Notes: a model not told the origin generated them from the letters alone. 64,000 nt of DNA from Linderina pennispora (GCF_002104995.1 NW_024468249.1:1116001-1180000), one strand, 5' to 3'. Positions 10,334 to 20,364 are shown, counted from the first letter of the stretch. Made by a program: numbers and translations.

Positions 10334-12169
10334 ATGAACGCTTGCAAGCTGGCGGGTGCGAACAGTCTCCCACCAGACATCCTCATGCCTATTCTGTCGC
10401 TGCTTGCAGAGGAGAAATTCACCAAAACTCCAGGCGGCAGCGGATACCGCTGGCTGCAGTCTATGGCGGCCCTCAATAGCAACTTCTACGGGGCTGTCCA
10501 GCAGCTACTCTACAAGACAGTCTATATCACACGTACCCCTCAGTACGACCCGAGTGTCACTCCACCAACACAGGTGATGAACCACAACTGGTATTCCAAC
10601 ATACCTGAATGTCTGCGTGCTGGAAAGGCAGAGGAGACGCGATGCCTTCAAATCGTTATGCGGAATGCTGTTCAATGCCCACTCGGGCTGCTGGAGATCC
10701 TGCAGCAACTCCAGTTCGGTTCGGCCGTGTGGAACTTGGTTGAAACTATTGAGGTCTATGGGCTCGGGTTCTTCGCCGGTAGTACTCTTCAGTCACCTGA
10801 TGAGCAGCGCGCGATTATCCGTGACACATGCCTCTTCTTCAGAACCCATCTGCCGAACGTCAGATCTCTGATGTTTCGCGAGCTGACTGGAGAATGGGCA
10901 GCACGCGACGCTGATGGTGAGTTGACTTTTGAGCCTCTCGGACTGTACTCAGAGCTACAGCTCCAGTACCTGTCACAGGCTACGGATGTGGAGCTCATGC
11001 CGCCGTTCCCAGAGGGAGACTATCCAGTGCTTGGAAACAACATCCGGAATCTCCGTCTCGATTACTACTTGTTACATCCTCTAACCGATATGATATTGCC
11101 GCTGCTGCCCGCCGACAACCTAGAGTCCTTGACCATCACCGATATTAATGAGGATTTGACATGGGAAAAATTTGACTTTGACATGACCGGCGTGGTCAAT
11201 TTCAGCAATCTCACTTCTCTGGACCTCAGCTTTTCAGCTGAGCCTGAAGGACTAGTGCCATATTTGCTACAAGACCTTGAAGTTCACTTCCCAAGACTCA
11301 GAGATTTATCTGTTGATTTTTCCACACGCCTCTATACTGACTTCTACACACTGTTCGGCTCGCCAGTGCTTTCTACGTTGCGGATTACGGAACATTACAA
11401 AAGGCTCAGTGCTGTTAACGCGAACGTAATCCGACATGCCAAATCAGTGACTATTATTGCTGGTATCCCTAGTGGTGACAGGCCAGTGAGTCCGATTAAG
11501 GAGGAAGTCGCACATCTGCTCACTGCTGACTCTGACGTCGAGGAACTGTACTTTATTGGTGCGCGTTATGCAGTGCCTGAAGACATTCGCCTATTTAACC
11601 TCCGCATCTTTTACATCACGTTACATACAGTCACGATTGACGATATCGTGGACATTCTGTGGATGCTGCCTCGCTTGCAGCACCTACGAATCTGGTGCAA
11701 CTCCATGAGCCACATGGACGCTGGAATTAGCCCAGTCAGGATCCAGCGTGCTATGCCAGCTGCCGTGCAAAGGTTCATTTTGCCAGCTATTACTCCCAAG
11801 CCAGCCGCTGTTGTCTCGGCTAGCACTGCCAGGATAAACATGCCTTCTACCAGCAACACCAACATCAATGCCCAGTCCACCAATAACAACAGTGACATTA
11901 TGCCCCCGCCAATAAAGAAAAGACGCACTGAGAATAGTACCGGTCCTGCCTACACCATCTCTCCGTCCTGTGGCCTGCTCAAGTTTGAACTTCTTTCGGA
12001 GAAGTTTTTCGACAAGACAGCCGTACGCAACTTTGTTGAATGTGTGCCGACACTGCTCTCGGTCTCGGTTAACGAGAGTTTCCACGAAGACCTTGAAAGG
12101 CAATTTGTTGGCAGTGGGAGAAGGATTGAGGTTTGCTCATTTGCACCTGCACTTCGTAAGGCTAGTTGA
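10334..12169 (+). CDS. F-box-like protein with leucine-rich-like repeats
   Basis: A 611-residue protein with an F-box-like start (LPPDILMPILSLL, about residues 12-24, then W and further hydrophobics to about residue 60). A long region with loosely repeated LxxLxL segments follows (for example NLESLTITDI, NLTSLDLSF, RLRDLSVDF, RLQHLRIWC), resembling LRR-type F-box proteins of early-diverging fungi. A Ser/Asn/Thr-rich linker and a basic PPIKKRRTENS cluster (possible nuclear signal) occur near residue 540. F-box proteins are substrate receptors of SCF ubiquitin ligases; the substrate is unknown. The ATG at 10,334 is preferred over an in-frame one at 10,265 because the F-box starts just after it. 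Codon choice is less GC-biased than in the housekeeping genes nearby, as expected for a member of an expanding family. Confidence 0.7.
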   Translation: MNACKLAGANSLPPDILMPILSLLAEEKFTKTPGGSGYRWLQSMAALNSNFYGAVQQLLYKTVYITRTPQYDPSVTPPTQVMNHNWYSNIPECLRAGKAEETRCLQIVMRNAVQCPLGLLEILQQLQFGSAVWNLVETIEVYGLGFFAGSTLQSPDEQRAIIRDTCLFFRTHLPNVRSLMFRELTGEWAARDADGELTFEPLGLYSELQLQYLSQATDVELMPPFPEGDYPVLGNNIRNLRLDYYLLHPLTDMILPLLPADNLESLTITDINEDLTWEKFDFDMTGVVNFSNLTSLDLSFSAEPEGLVPYLLQDLEVHFPRLRDLSVDFSTRLYTDFYTLFGSPVLSTLRITEHYKRLSAVNANVIRHAKSVTIIAGIPSGDRPVSPIKEEVAHLLTADSDVEELYFIGARYAVPEDIRLFNLRIFYITLHTVTIDDIVDILWMLPRLQHLRIWCNSMSHMDAGISPVRIQRAMPAAVQRFILPAITPKPAAVVSASTARINMPSTSNTNINAQSTNNNSDIMPPPIKKRRTENSTGPAYTISPSCGLLKFELLSEKFFDKTAVRNFVECVPTLLSVSVNESFHEDLERQFVGSGRRIEVCSFAPALRKAS

Positions 12170-12929
12170 GTTATATTGATGAATAAATGCCTAAATAAAT
12201 TAACTAGTACCTAATTGAGAAACGGAAGAGACTCCCAATTTAGTGTAGGTACATAGCCGCCCATATAGCCACCCAGCAGCTCTGAGAGCACCTGCCATGT
12301 AGATCTGATCGTACCAGAAATCAAATATTCAACATATAATATTTGAATTAAAAACTCATATGCTTGATGTTGATTGGTGGTGTTCGTACACATTGCTGCT
12401 TACAAAGTTAGCAGGCCGTTGTAAATTGCAAGAATCTGAAGCGAAAGTCTGCGCATGCTGAACAGATACCTGTGTAAGGAGCTGAAACCAATTCATGTTT
12501 CAAGTTTTTTGCGAATATTCATATAAACAGCGCTTGGCGCAATACAATACGTGAAACAACAATGCATACTTGCACTATATCATTCAAGCGGCTTTAACAG
12601 AAGACAATGTGCATATTTGTTGGGTCAGCCCAAGATTCAGAAACGCACAGGCGCGAATTTCATCTTCGCAGGGGTAAGGAGTCCGAGGTACCATCTGTTC
12701 TACCTCGGCATTACCGCTAGCAGGGGGAGATACTCTTTGTCTACTTTACACAACTCTTCGTGCTCTAAATTGGTTGCTGCATGTGGCCTTGTCACCGGCC
12801 CCGCAAGCTCATAAAGAAGCAATTTTCTCTTACAGGTTAAATGATTGTATTAAACAGAGCGTGCTGCATTTGTCAAGAAAGAGTATGGCTAATATACGGA
12901 GAGGAATACTTTTGGCAACCGTGTTCATA
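12170..12929. other. AT-rich intergenic region, nothing recognised
   Basis: Downstream of the F-box-like gene. AT-rich, with only short chance open frames. AATAAA-like signals at about 12182-12200 probably belong to the 3' end of the F-box-like gene. Confidence 0.4.
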
Positions 12930-13110
12930 GTGTGGATGTGCCAAAAAAAATATTATATAAGCTCAGAGAAACAGAGGATCGGGGTAGCACTTCCCATCTT
13001 TCTTCAACATTTAGTCAACACTCCCCCTTCACCAATACACTTTTTTTTTTACTTTTGCCTATCATGACCTCATTAGACTCGTTGAGCATGCTTCGTCTCA
13101 GTGCAGTACC
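12930..13110 (+). repeat. diverged direct repeat, copy 1 (promoter plus start region)
   Basis: Begins gtgtggatgtgcc and carries a TATA-like tattatataagc near 12950. It continues through ccaatac (about 13032) and a T run to a start-like catgacctc, whose ATG at 13,064 opens a 34-codon frame. A colinear relative lies at 13,990-14,170: gtgtggatg to ccaatac spans about 102 against 100 bases, and to gcctaYca 127 against 130 bases. This looks like the promoter and first codons of a duplicated, now decayed gene. No protein family was recognised from the 34 codons. Confidence 0.55.
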
Positions 13111-13989
13111 TAAGCCTAAACTTAGCTCACCTAAAGGTACTGATATCATTCCTAACCTCTGGTGCTAGCAAGCATACCTTCTTCTGTACTTGTTACGTAG
13201 CTGCTACCAACAACACCTACAAGTAGTTCATGCATAGCTACGCGTTAACTAGCACGAATATATTCCCGCCAATAAACATAAGCTCTATATCATGAAATTG
13301 CAATACATATCCTTGAAATTGTGTGGTTATTTTGTACTATGGCTATTATATGCATGAAGTTCGACTTAGACCAAAGCGATGCCAAAAGTAATATCTGCTT
13401 GCTAAATAACGGCTGCTTAGTAAGAATTCATTGAAATTCAGCTGAGTTTACCGGAATAAAGTGTACCCTGCAATTAGGAATTTATAGGCCTATCTGTCAT
13501 ATCTGTGATAGCTTGTTAATTGACTGCACTCACAGAAACAAAATGAAATCTATGAGACAGTTTCCTTGTATTCACTATTGGTAGCCCATGAAGTTCTGCA
13601 TCATTTATATGATATATTCAAAGTAGCACTTAACTACAGTTGAAACACGCCGACTGCATTGCTGGTACGCTCACTAAGCAACTTCATGTAGTTATATAAT
13701 ATCATGGTATGACTGCACAAGCTGCTGGTAGCCAATGTTAAAGTAAGAGCTGACAGAGAGTAATAAAAATTTTAACGTCAGCATATACTATGAGTTTTTG
13801 AAGAAGGACGCGTTGGACAGTTGAGTTTTTGAGCCAATTTAACGAGCAGCGTCAAATGAAGAGAACAATCTCTAAAACGACAATCTGTACGTGCACTATA
13901 CTACTCATATGATGGAAGAAGATAAACTCATTGAAGGAAATTGCATTGTAGGGGTACTTGGTGAAAAGTGCTTGATTGTTGGGTGCGGA
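13111..13989. other. AT-rich spacer between the two repeat copies
   Basis: Strongly AT-rich compared with flanking genes and with frequent stops in all frames. A short stretch near 13,875-13,905 (acaatctgtacgtgcactat) resembles one near 12,560 (acaatgcatacttgcactat), suggesting that the duplicated block may extend further upstream of each copy. No gene is supported. Confidence 0.35.
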
Positions 13990-14170
13990 GTGTGGATGGG
14001 CCAAAAGCTTATATGGAGACACGGAGATACAGGGAATAAAGACGGTATTTCATGTCTCCTACCAACATCATCGTAACCATTTTTCTTTGCCAATACGCTT
14101 CCCCTCCCCCCGGGAATCTGCCTACCATAGTCTCAAATGGCTCATTGCACATGTTTTGTCTCAAATCCGA
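13990..14170 (+). repeat. diverged direct repeat, copy 2 (start codon lost)
   Basis: Colinear relative of 12,930-13,110. It shares gtgtggatg-gccaaaa, a tatat block, ccaatac, gcctacca and gtctca with nearly the same spacing. The position matching the copy 1 ATG reads ATA (about 14,127), so this copy has no matching start. By eye roughly 60-70 percent of the aligned bases agree; an alignment is needed for a firm figure. Confidence 0.55.
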
Positions 14171-14563
14171 GCCAATGGAGAAATTGAGCTCTTCTGGAAG
14201 TGGGTTATAGAATTAATAGTTCTGGAGTTAAGACAGGCTCTATGCATGTCTGAGCTGGGATTGTCATCAACAAGCGGTCGCTCTTTACGTCTGCATCACC
14301 CTGGCCCTGGTCTGTCACGCAACTTGTCGAATGTGTAATTCCACAATGGTCACTGAAACACAGGCTAAGAATGCCACTGGAAATGTCAGCATCTGCTTCA
14401 TAAACTTGACACAGCACAACTGGTGTTCCGTGTCATTGGGTAGAGACTTGGACATCTGGTAGACATTACATGAGCTGCCAGAATTTCAGCGATATATCGA
14501 TACAAACACCGACTGGTGGTACATTGGGCGCATTCTCAGAATGACTCGACATCATAAGCTGGA

Positions 14564-15064
14564 TCAATGATAAAACGCACGAGTGCGGTCAGCCTTGTCC
14601 AGAATCCTGATGATAAGCGCGTGGAGCCCCTTGAACAGCTGCTCTCTATCACAAAAGTGGCACACACCATGCTTGTCTGGCTTCAATGCAAAGCCGACGA
14701 TTCGACGAATCTGTTCTTCAAGCAATGTGCTCATTATGCTCTGTAGTACTGCTAGCGCCAGACGAGGGTAGGAAAATAACTTAAAAAGAACGTTACCCGT
14801 CAACTTGGCAATGTGGTGCAGAGCCAGCTGAGATGGTGATGGAATGGATGCATCAGTAGCCATAGCTATATACGACCAGTAAATCTGCATCGCCATGCCT
14901 GATGACTGGTCCAGCGAGTCTAGAATAGTCTGTAGTCTCTTGATGGCCATCCCTGTCGCCTTTGGATTATCCCCGCCTAGGTCCGTGATAACTCCTTCAA
15001 TCCACTGCTCAGGTTCGGGCTCGCTCTTTGATGCAAAATCAGTTTGGTGCCAGCACTGCGGCAT
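14564..15064 (-). pseudogene. XMAP215/Dis1 (Stu2, CKAP5) C-terminal fragment
   Basis: A 166-codon frame whose protein matches the region after the TOG domains of CKAP5/Dis1 microtubule polymerases. It has an opening WIEGVITDLGGDNPKAT-type helix, then LTGNVLFKLFSYPRLALAV, and closes with LFKGLHALIIRILDKADRTR, which parallels the family motif around VRSVN-LVVKVLEKSDQT. Full-length family members exceed 800 residues, and neither the TOG array nor the C-terminal tail is found beside it. Beyond the stop, on the same strand, the sequence towards 14,450 still reads weakly like the next family helix (LYRYIAEILAAHVM) but in a frame with stops. It sits in an AT-rich island. Most likely a decayed, truncated copy; a short multi-exon gene is a less likely alternative. 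Confidence 0.6.
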
Positions 15065-16437
15065 TCCCAGGCCTTATACTGCGAATGACATCGGATGACC
15101 AACACCAAATACCGCAGATTTACTGGTGGCAGAGTCACTGTAACCTGTACGCTAAACGGGAGGACGGAACAGTGACAAAGTTGTTGACCCAGCTGGCCCG
15201 ACCAGTACTGCTAGGATACCCCTAATTTTCCCCGGTACGCGGCTGGCCGCTTTGCTACAGTCCAAAACTGTTGGAAGGTCACGAGTTTCAGCGAGTGGTT
15301 TGAGCTGAGTCAGCCAGACAATTATTGTATTGTATAAGGAATGGGCTGTAAGCAGCCAGAAAAAAGAAAGAACTACGAATAAGAAGAGAAAGTAGTTATA
15401 AGAAAGAAATCGAGAGTGGAGAAGAGAGAGATCCCAAAGGAGGATCGGAGTCATGGCTGTGATGACACATGGATCCGATGAGGAAGGAAAAATTGTAGAA
15501 ACTCAGAGAATCATAAATTCTGACAAAAACTAGACCGGGTTAGTACCCTGTGATAGCCCCTGAGTTCTGAGGCACATTCAGGCTATCGAAATCAAAGGTG
15601 GGCACTAGACGCGAAGAATAGCTACCCATTGAAAAAAGAAATAGGAGCACACAGTGGGTGCAGAAAGGAATTAGCACAGATATGCGATGTAATGCATGTA
15701 AACATAAATGGAAATGGGTGCCCAATTGACGCACTGCAAAGCTACACCAGAGAATACGCTGCTGACAACCCCATCTCTTCTCCACGCGTGGCTTGTATAC
15801 AATAAAGCAACTATTGCTGATAGCCTTCAGGATCAAGTGCGTAGCTACGAGCTATGTAGAGAGAGCTGATCTGAAAAGTTGGCAGGAGAAAAGGGAGGGT
15901 GTCCAGTTAGCTTGGAGTCCGGCTTTGTGTGGGTTGGTCATCGGTATGGCGAAGCAAGAGTGGTCTTGCATTCTGGTGTCAGCAGGTCCAAATGTCAACA
16001 GCAAAGAGCGCAATAAGATGATCCAGGATTTGATTGGCAGCTTCCTTGGGTGCAAGATAACCAACGACAGCGGTAATTCCAATGCACAAGCTGCGGAGTA
16101 CAGGGAACACCGCCAAGAATCATAGTTCGGAATAAGAGAAAACAGGTTTCAATCCGGGTAGCTTTCTGTAGTTGTACATGCATAGCCAGCTGGATATTTT
16201 CTTTCTGAACCATGGGACATGGCTGCTGTTCAATACTATCCAGAATAACTAAAATTGGCACTGGCTATGCAGAATGTATCTTTAAATAGGTATGCACGAA
16301 GATATTGCCAATACAGATTTTACAATGAGAACAGTTCTGTGTCGGCCTTTGTAGACAGCAACTCTAGATCCTGTTTATGAGTGCATATCATATGCAACAT
16401 GGTGATAATCCACAATGAGAACTAAAAATAGCTGGGG
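15065..16437. other. AT-rich intergenic region, unexplained open frame at 15,793-16,125
   Basis: Between the XMAP215 fragment and the lipase promoter. The longest frame, 15,793-16,125 plus (110 codons, containing SWQEKREGVQLAWSPALCG), lacks recognisable similarity. It could be decayed coding sequence or chance. No RNA gene was recognised. Confidence 0.3.
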
Positions 16438-16446
16438 TTATAAATC
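16438..16446 (+). promoter_or_regulatory. TATA-like element, lipase gene
   Basis: TTATAAATC about 205 bases before the lipase ATG. A second AT-rich tatttaagc lies at about 16,560-16,568, closer to the usual fungal spacing, and may be the element actually used. Confidence 0.35.
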
Positions 16447-16650
16447 GGCAATGCTACCGTGAGACAAACATGCCAGTAGGGACTTGCTAGAATCTTGTGA
16501 ATGAGTCTGAGCTCTTGCTGACCAAGAACCTATCTAAAAATAGCTTTTATGAACTATTGCTATTTAAGCTGAGGTTCCTGTGCTCGCCTGCCACAGCTTC
16601 TACATTATCAAGTATAACTTGTGTCCATCGACTATTGTTACTTTGTAAAA

Positions 16651-17502
16651 ATGCTTCTACAAACTCTTGCTATTGGCACAGTTGCTCTCCTTGTGACTGC
16701 CCTTCCTTCATCTCCGTTCGACAGGCGTGCAAGCATCTCAGTAACAAGCACGGACAACCTTGTCAAGTATGCCAACTACGCCGATGCCGCATATGCTGAT
16801 GTCAAAGTCGATACATGGAGCTGCAGTGGTGCATGCAAAACAAATGCAACTGCTGGCACCACTGTTTACGCAACATGGAACTACCCAAAGGTAGCCAGTA
16901 CAGGCTACATGGCATACAATCACAAAAACGAGGAAATCATTGTCGCATACCGCGGCACCAAAACGCCTCAGGGCTGGATCACCAACGTCAAATACTTCAA
17001 GGACGATTGGCCATCGGGCGTGGAGGACTCCGAGGTACACCAGGGGTTCCTAAAGGCATACAAAGCGTCACAGTCGTTCGTAAGCAAGTCGCTGAGCGCG
17101 CTGACAGAGTCACTGCCTACGTATAAGATCATCTTTGTTGGGCACTCTTTGGGTGGTGCGCTTGCTTCGCTGAATGCTGCCGATGTCGCACAGAATGCCC
17201 CAAGCAGAATCAAGCAGATGCAGCTGTTCACATACGGTCAGCCGCGAGTTGGCAACAAGGAGTTCGCTACATGGATGAGCAATCGCGGCTTCCCGATATA
17301 CCGTGTCACCTACAAGCAGGATATCGTGCCCCATCTCCCTCCTCAGCTTTTCGGATTCAAGCATTTCAACCAAGAAGTGTGGTACCAGCTATCGGGTGAG
17401 CCCAAGTGGTGTGGCAGTACCACTGAGAACAAACAGTGCCAGAACAGTGTCGATGCTGACGATTACAGCACAGACGACCATTCCAAATATCCTGGTCTGT
17501 AG
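16651..17502 (+). CDS. secreted class 3 (fungal) lipase
   Basis: A 283-residue secreted triacylglycerol lipase of the Rhizomucor-type class 3 family. A signal peptide (MLLQTLAIGTVALLVTALP) is followed by a dibasic FDRR site, consistent with Kex2 processing of a short propeptide. The alpha/beta-hydrolase core shows IIVAYRGTK (oxyanion region), the nucleophile elbow FVGHSLGGALAS with the catalytic Ser, TYGQPRVGN, the Asp in YKQDIVPHLPP, and the His in the FKHFNQEVWY segment. Cysteines near residues 56-60 and in the C terminus (WCGS, KQCQN) probably form disulphides. Expected role is extracellular lipid breakdown. The ATG at 16,651 is chosen because it begins the signal peptide. It is the first of three co-oriented secreted-protein genes. 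Confidence 0.93.
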   Translation: MLLQTLAIGTVALLVTALPSSPFDRRASISVTSTDNLVKYANYADAAYADVKVDTWSCSGACKTNATAGTTVYATWNYPKVASTGYMAYNHKNEEIIVAYRGTKTPQGWITNVKYFKDDWPSGVEDSEVHQGFLKAYKASQSFVSKSLSALTESLPTYKIIFVGHSLGGALASLNAADVAQNAPSRIKQMQLFTYGQPRVGNKEFATWMSNRGFPIYRVTYKQDIVPHLPPQLFGFKHFNQEVWYQLSGEPKWCGSTTENKQCQNSVDADDYSTDDHSKYPGL

Positions 17503-17865
17503 ACAGTGTTAATATATGCAACTACCATATCAAAACTCTAGTGTCCCCATACCCTGGTCTTGCACTTGAACCATGGTGAAGTTGCGAGCGCAAAAATGCT
17601 TGGATTCATGGGCATGCTGCTTACAATATTTGGCCCTTTTGATTTTCAAATATTGCTTTGGACAATGAGTCGGAAGCGGAGTCTAGCGTACAAAACATGT
17701 GGCGCTGCCTCCTGAATATACACACAGACGCTCCTTCAATTGCGCCACCTGCTTGAAACCAATGAAGCATTTGCATATTTTGGAGCCAAGCCAGCCCCTC
17801 AAATGAGCAAATTAAGCCCAGCCAATCCTTGCTACTAGCAGCATAGGCTTGTGATATTTGTGGAA
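17503..17865. other. lipase 3' UTR and multicopper oxidase promoter
   Basis: No gene seen. CCAAT-type motifs occur (about 17,758 accaatgaag and 17,820 gccaatcc) upstream of the oxidase TATA box. Confidence 0.4.
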
Positions 17866-17873
17866 TATAAATA
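17866..17873 (+). promoter_or_regulatory. TATA box, multicopper oxidase
   Basis: TATAAATA about 75 bases before the oxidase ATG and about 45 bases after a CCAAT motif, a well-placed core promoter. Confidence 0.6.
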
Positions 17874-17948
17874 CAATAGCCTCCTGGCGATACATTCTCT
17901 TTGTCATCGGCCTTTTGCTTACACCTTCAGCATATCTTTACAATTCCC

Positions 17949-19595
17949 ATGCTATTGCATACTCTATTTTTGCTAGTCTTCTCTGCTGCTGCGCTGGCAA
18001 AACGTGTTGTGGTTGACTGGGACGTCGGCTATGTCTACATGATGCGCGATGGAATCAACTACAGGCGGTCGATTGGCGTCAATGGCCAGTCCCCGATCCC
18101 GCCTGTGTATGCAACTCGCGGCGACACCCTCATCCTCAACGTGCACAATTCGCTGAACGTAACCACCACGATCCATGCCCACGGCCTGTTCATGCGCGGC
18201 ATGTCTTACATGGATGGGCCAGGAATGACCAACCAGTGCGGAATCCCGCCTGGCGAGTCGTTCACGTACGAGTACCACCTCGAGCAGGAGGGCACATTCT
18301 GGCTCCATGGCCACGACCACGATCATAACGCCGACGGGCTGCGTACTGCGCTTGTCGTCTATGACGAGGAGCCGCCGTACAAGTACGACGCAGAGCATTT
18401 GTTCACCTTCGAGGACTGGTTTGCAGGGCAGTTTGCTGACCGTGCTGCGCTGACTACTGACCCAACAAAGCCGTTCCCGCCGCCATCTAGCTACGGGTTT
18501 GGTTTGATTAACGGCTACAACGGCAACAGCACAAAGCCGATTAAGTTTGAGCCGAAGAAGACCTACCGCATCCGCCTTATCAACATGTCCAGCACCTTGT
18601 GGTTCAAGTTCCGGATCCCCGGCCTCAAGCTGCGCGTTATTGAAGTCGATGGAATCCTGAGCGACGAACATATAGTTGATGGCGTGCAGCTAGCACCTGC
18701 CATGCGCTACTCGGTTCTGGTCACTGCACATGAGTCTGACGAGTTCAACTACTACTACAAGGTCAAGATGTACGCAGACTTTATTCCAGCGTCGCCAGGT
18801 GAGAACCCGCGGTTCTATTCAGGTCTAGTTGAGTACAGGCAGGATTCACCGGTCAAGGAGCTCCCCGACGTCGATGATAGCAAGCTGACCTGGGTCGAGG
18901 ACATCAAGATGACGGCGCTCGATAAGCAACCGCCACTGCCAGTCGACCGCTCGCTGTATCTGTGGGTCGGTAACAACATCATGTCCTCTGGCCAGCACAT
19001 GGACCATATCAGCAACATCACTTACTACGCACCGCTGGTTCCCTCCCTGTTCACCGCAATGACCACTGGCGACCTGGCAATGAACCCTGATGTCTACAAT
19101 AACCGGACACACCCAGTGGTGTTGAAGCACAACGAGGTTGTCGAACTTGAAGTGCATAACCCGAACAGAGTCCCTCACCCTATGCATCTGCATGGTCACG
19201 CGTTCCAGGTCACCGAGTATGGTCCGTCGCTAGATGGTTTCACACCTGGGTTCACATTCTCTCCGCTTGTCCAGTCGCTTGTTGCCCCGATCCAGCGTGA
19301 TGTCATGGAGATACCACCATACTCGTACATAAAGGTCAGGTTCCGCGCCGACAACCCGGGTGTCTGGTTGTACCACTGCCATGTCAATATTCACGGCAGC
19401 CCCGAGAGTCTGCGGATGCTCATGACGCTTGTTGAGGCCCCTGATGTTCTGCAGAAGACGCAGACGCTCCCCAAGAAACTTATTAAGCACTGTGAGATGA
19501 GTGGAATCAAGGCATCTGGAAATGCTGCTGGCAATGCTGGGCTTGATATGACAGGGTTGCCCCCTGTTCCATATGTTGTTGCCAAGTCATTCTAA
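17949..19595 (+). CDS. secreted multicopper oxidase (laccase/ferroxidase family)
   Basis: A 548-residue three-cupredoxin oxidase. A signal peptide (MLLHTLFLLVFSAAALA) is followed by KR, then VVVDWDVGYVYMMRDG at the mature start. Copper-site motifs are TTIHAHGLFMRG (domain 1), GTFWLHGHDHDHNADGLR (family form is W-Y-H-S-H), HPMHLHGHAF and YHCHVNIH (domain 3). No C-terminal membrane anchor is visible, unlike yeast Fet3. It should couple one-electron oxidation of Fe(II), phenols or similar substrates to reduction of O2 to water outside the cell. The segment after the Cys-His motif reads HGSPESLRM, so the residue at the usual axial type-1 position is Ser, with Leu one place later. Ferroxidase versus laccase cannot be decided by eye. 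The downstream in-frame ATG at 17,949 is preferred because it begins the signal peptide. Confidence 0.9.
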   Translation: MLLHTLFLLVFSAAALAKRVVVDWDVGYVYMMRDGINYRRSIGVNGQSPIPPVYATRGDTLILNVHNSLNVTTTIHAHGLFMRGMSYMDGPGMTNQCGIPPGESFTYEYHLEQEGTFWLHGHDHDHNADGLRTALVVYDEEPPYKYDAEHLFTFEDWFAGQFADRAALTTDPTKPFPPPSSYGFGLINGYNGNSTKPIKFEPKKTYRIRLINMSSTLWFKFRIPGLKLRVIEVDGILSDEHIVDGVQLAPAMRYSVLVTAHESDEFNYYYKVKMYADFIPASPGENPRFYSGLVEYRQDSPVKELPDVDDSKLTWVEDIKMTALDKQPPLPVDRSLYLWVGNNIMSSGQHMDHISNITYYAPLVPSLFTAMTTGDLAMNPDVYNNRTHPVVLKHNEVVELEVHNPNRVPHPMHLHGHAFQVTEYGPSLDGFTPGFTFSPLVQSLVAPIQRDVMEIPPYSYIKVRFRADNPGVWLYHCHVNIHGSPESLRMLMTLVEAPDVLQKTQTLPKKLIKHCEMSGIKASGNAAGNAGLDMTGLPPVPYVVAKSF

Positions 19596-19839
19596 AGATA
19601 GATCTTGCAAAAGTAGAAATAAACCCATCCATATTAGATTCAATATATTCGCAACAAGAGCAACCTGTCACTGAATAATATATCGGTACTCATTTAGATG
19701 CAGATATATAATCGATCAATACAATTGTTTGACAGAGATAAGATGTGGTGGTTGATGGGTTGTTTCTGGCTAAGCACTTGGTGGCAGTAGTTGCATCTGA
19801 TATATCTTCTAGATATGTAGTTGAGAAGGCTCTCTTGGA
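19596..19839. other. spacer between oxidase and Gly-rich protein genes
   Basis: Short AT-rich spacer with an AATAAA-like site just past the oxidase stop (about 19,617 aataaaccc). No gene seen. Confidence 0.4.
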
Positions 19840-19847
19840 TATATAAG
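19840..19847 (+). promoter_or_regulatory. TATA box, Gly-rich secreted protein
   Basis: TATATAAG about 90 bases before the ATG at 19,936. Together with the short leader this supports the small gene as transcribed. Confidence 0.6.
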
Positions 19848-19935
19848 CAACGACCGAAGGTCACTTATTCAACATTCATCCAGCATCAGCACCCAACAGC
19901 TACACTGGCAAATAGCTTTACAGTTCATCTTCATC

Positions 19936-20364
19936 ATGTTCAACACCTACACCTCTCTTATTGCTCTCGTTGCTCTGACAACCTTTTCTCCATCTGCTCA
20001 TGCAATTTCTGTCCCTGAACCTATCAGCGCCCTGTTGGTCCAGGATCCTGCTGTGCTCCCGGCCAGCACCAGTTCTTCTCACCAGCCTGAACTTACTCGT
20101 CGCCAGTATGGCTGCGGTTCTTGTGGTGGCTACGGCTGCGGTATCTGCGGCGGCTATGGTGGATATGGTGGATATGGTGGATACGGCGGCTATGGCGGCT
20201 ATGGCGGCTGGGGATTCCCATTCGTGAGCTCATCCAACAACGACTTCGATCGTGCTTCTAACCGTGCCAACTTTAACGAGAACACAGTGTACGCTAACAA
20301 CGTCAATGCTAACCAGGCCAGCGACGCTGTCAATTCCAACACCAACAACTTTGTCTCCAGCTAA
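19936..20364 (+). CDS. small secreted Gly-Tyr-rich protein
   Basis: A 142-residue preproprotein. A signal peptide (about residues 1-23, ending HAIS) and a 30-residue pro region lead to a dibasic LTRRQ site fitting Kex2 cleavage. The mature part opens with a Cys-rich CGSCGGYGCGICGG block and a run of GGY repeats (about residues 71-91), then an Asn-rich tail with NRANFNENTVYANN. Such proteins occur in fungal cell walls and among small secreted proteins, but no molecular function is known here. The nucleotide repeat unit (ggatatggt / ggctatggc) is 9 bases and may vary in number. It follows the lipase and multicopper oxidase in the same orientation. Confidence 0.75.
   Translation: MFNTYTSLIALVALTTFSPSAHAISVPEPISALLVQDPAVLPASTSSSHQPELTRRQYGCGSCGGYGCGICGGYGGYGGYGGYGGYGGYGGWGFPFVSSSNNDFDRASNRANFNENTVYANNVNANQASDAVNSNTNNFVSS

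Noticed and set aside
12170-16437. AT-rich island as a transposable element.
   Set aside because: No transposase, reverse transcriptase, terminal repeats or target-site duplication could be seen; only decayed gene pieces were found.
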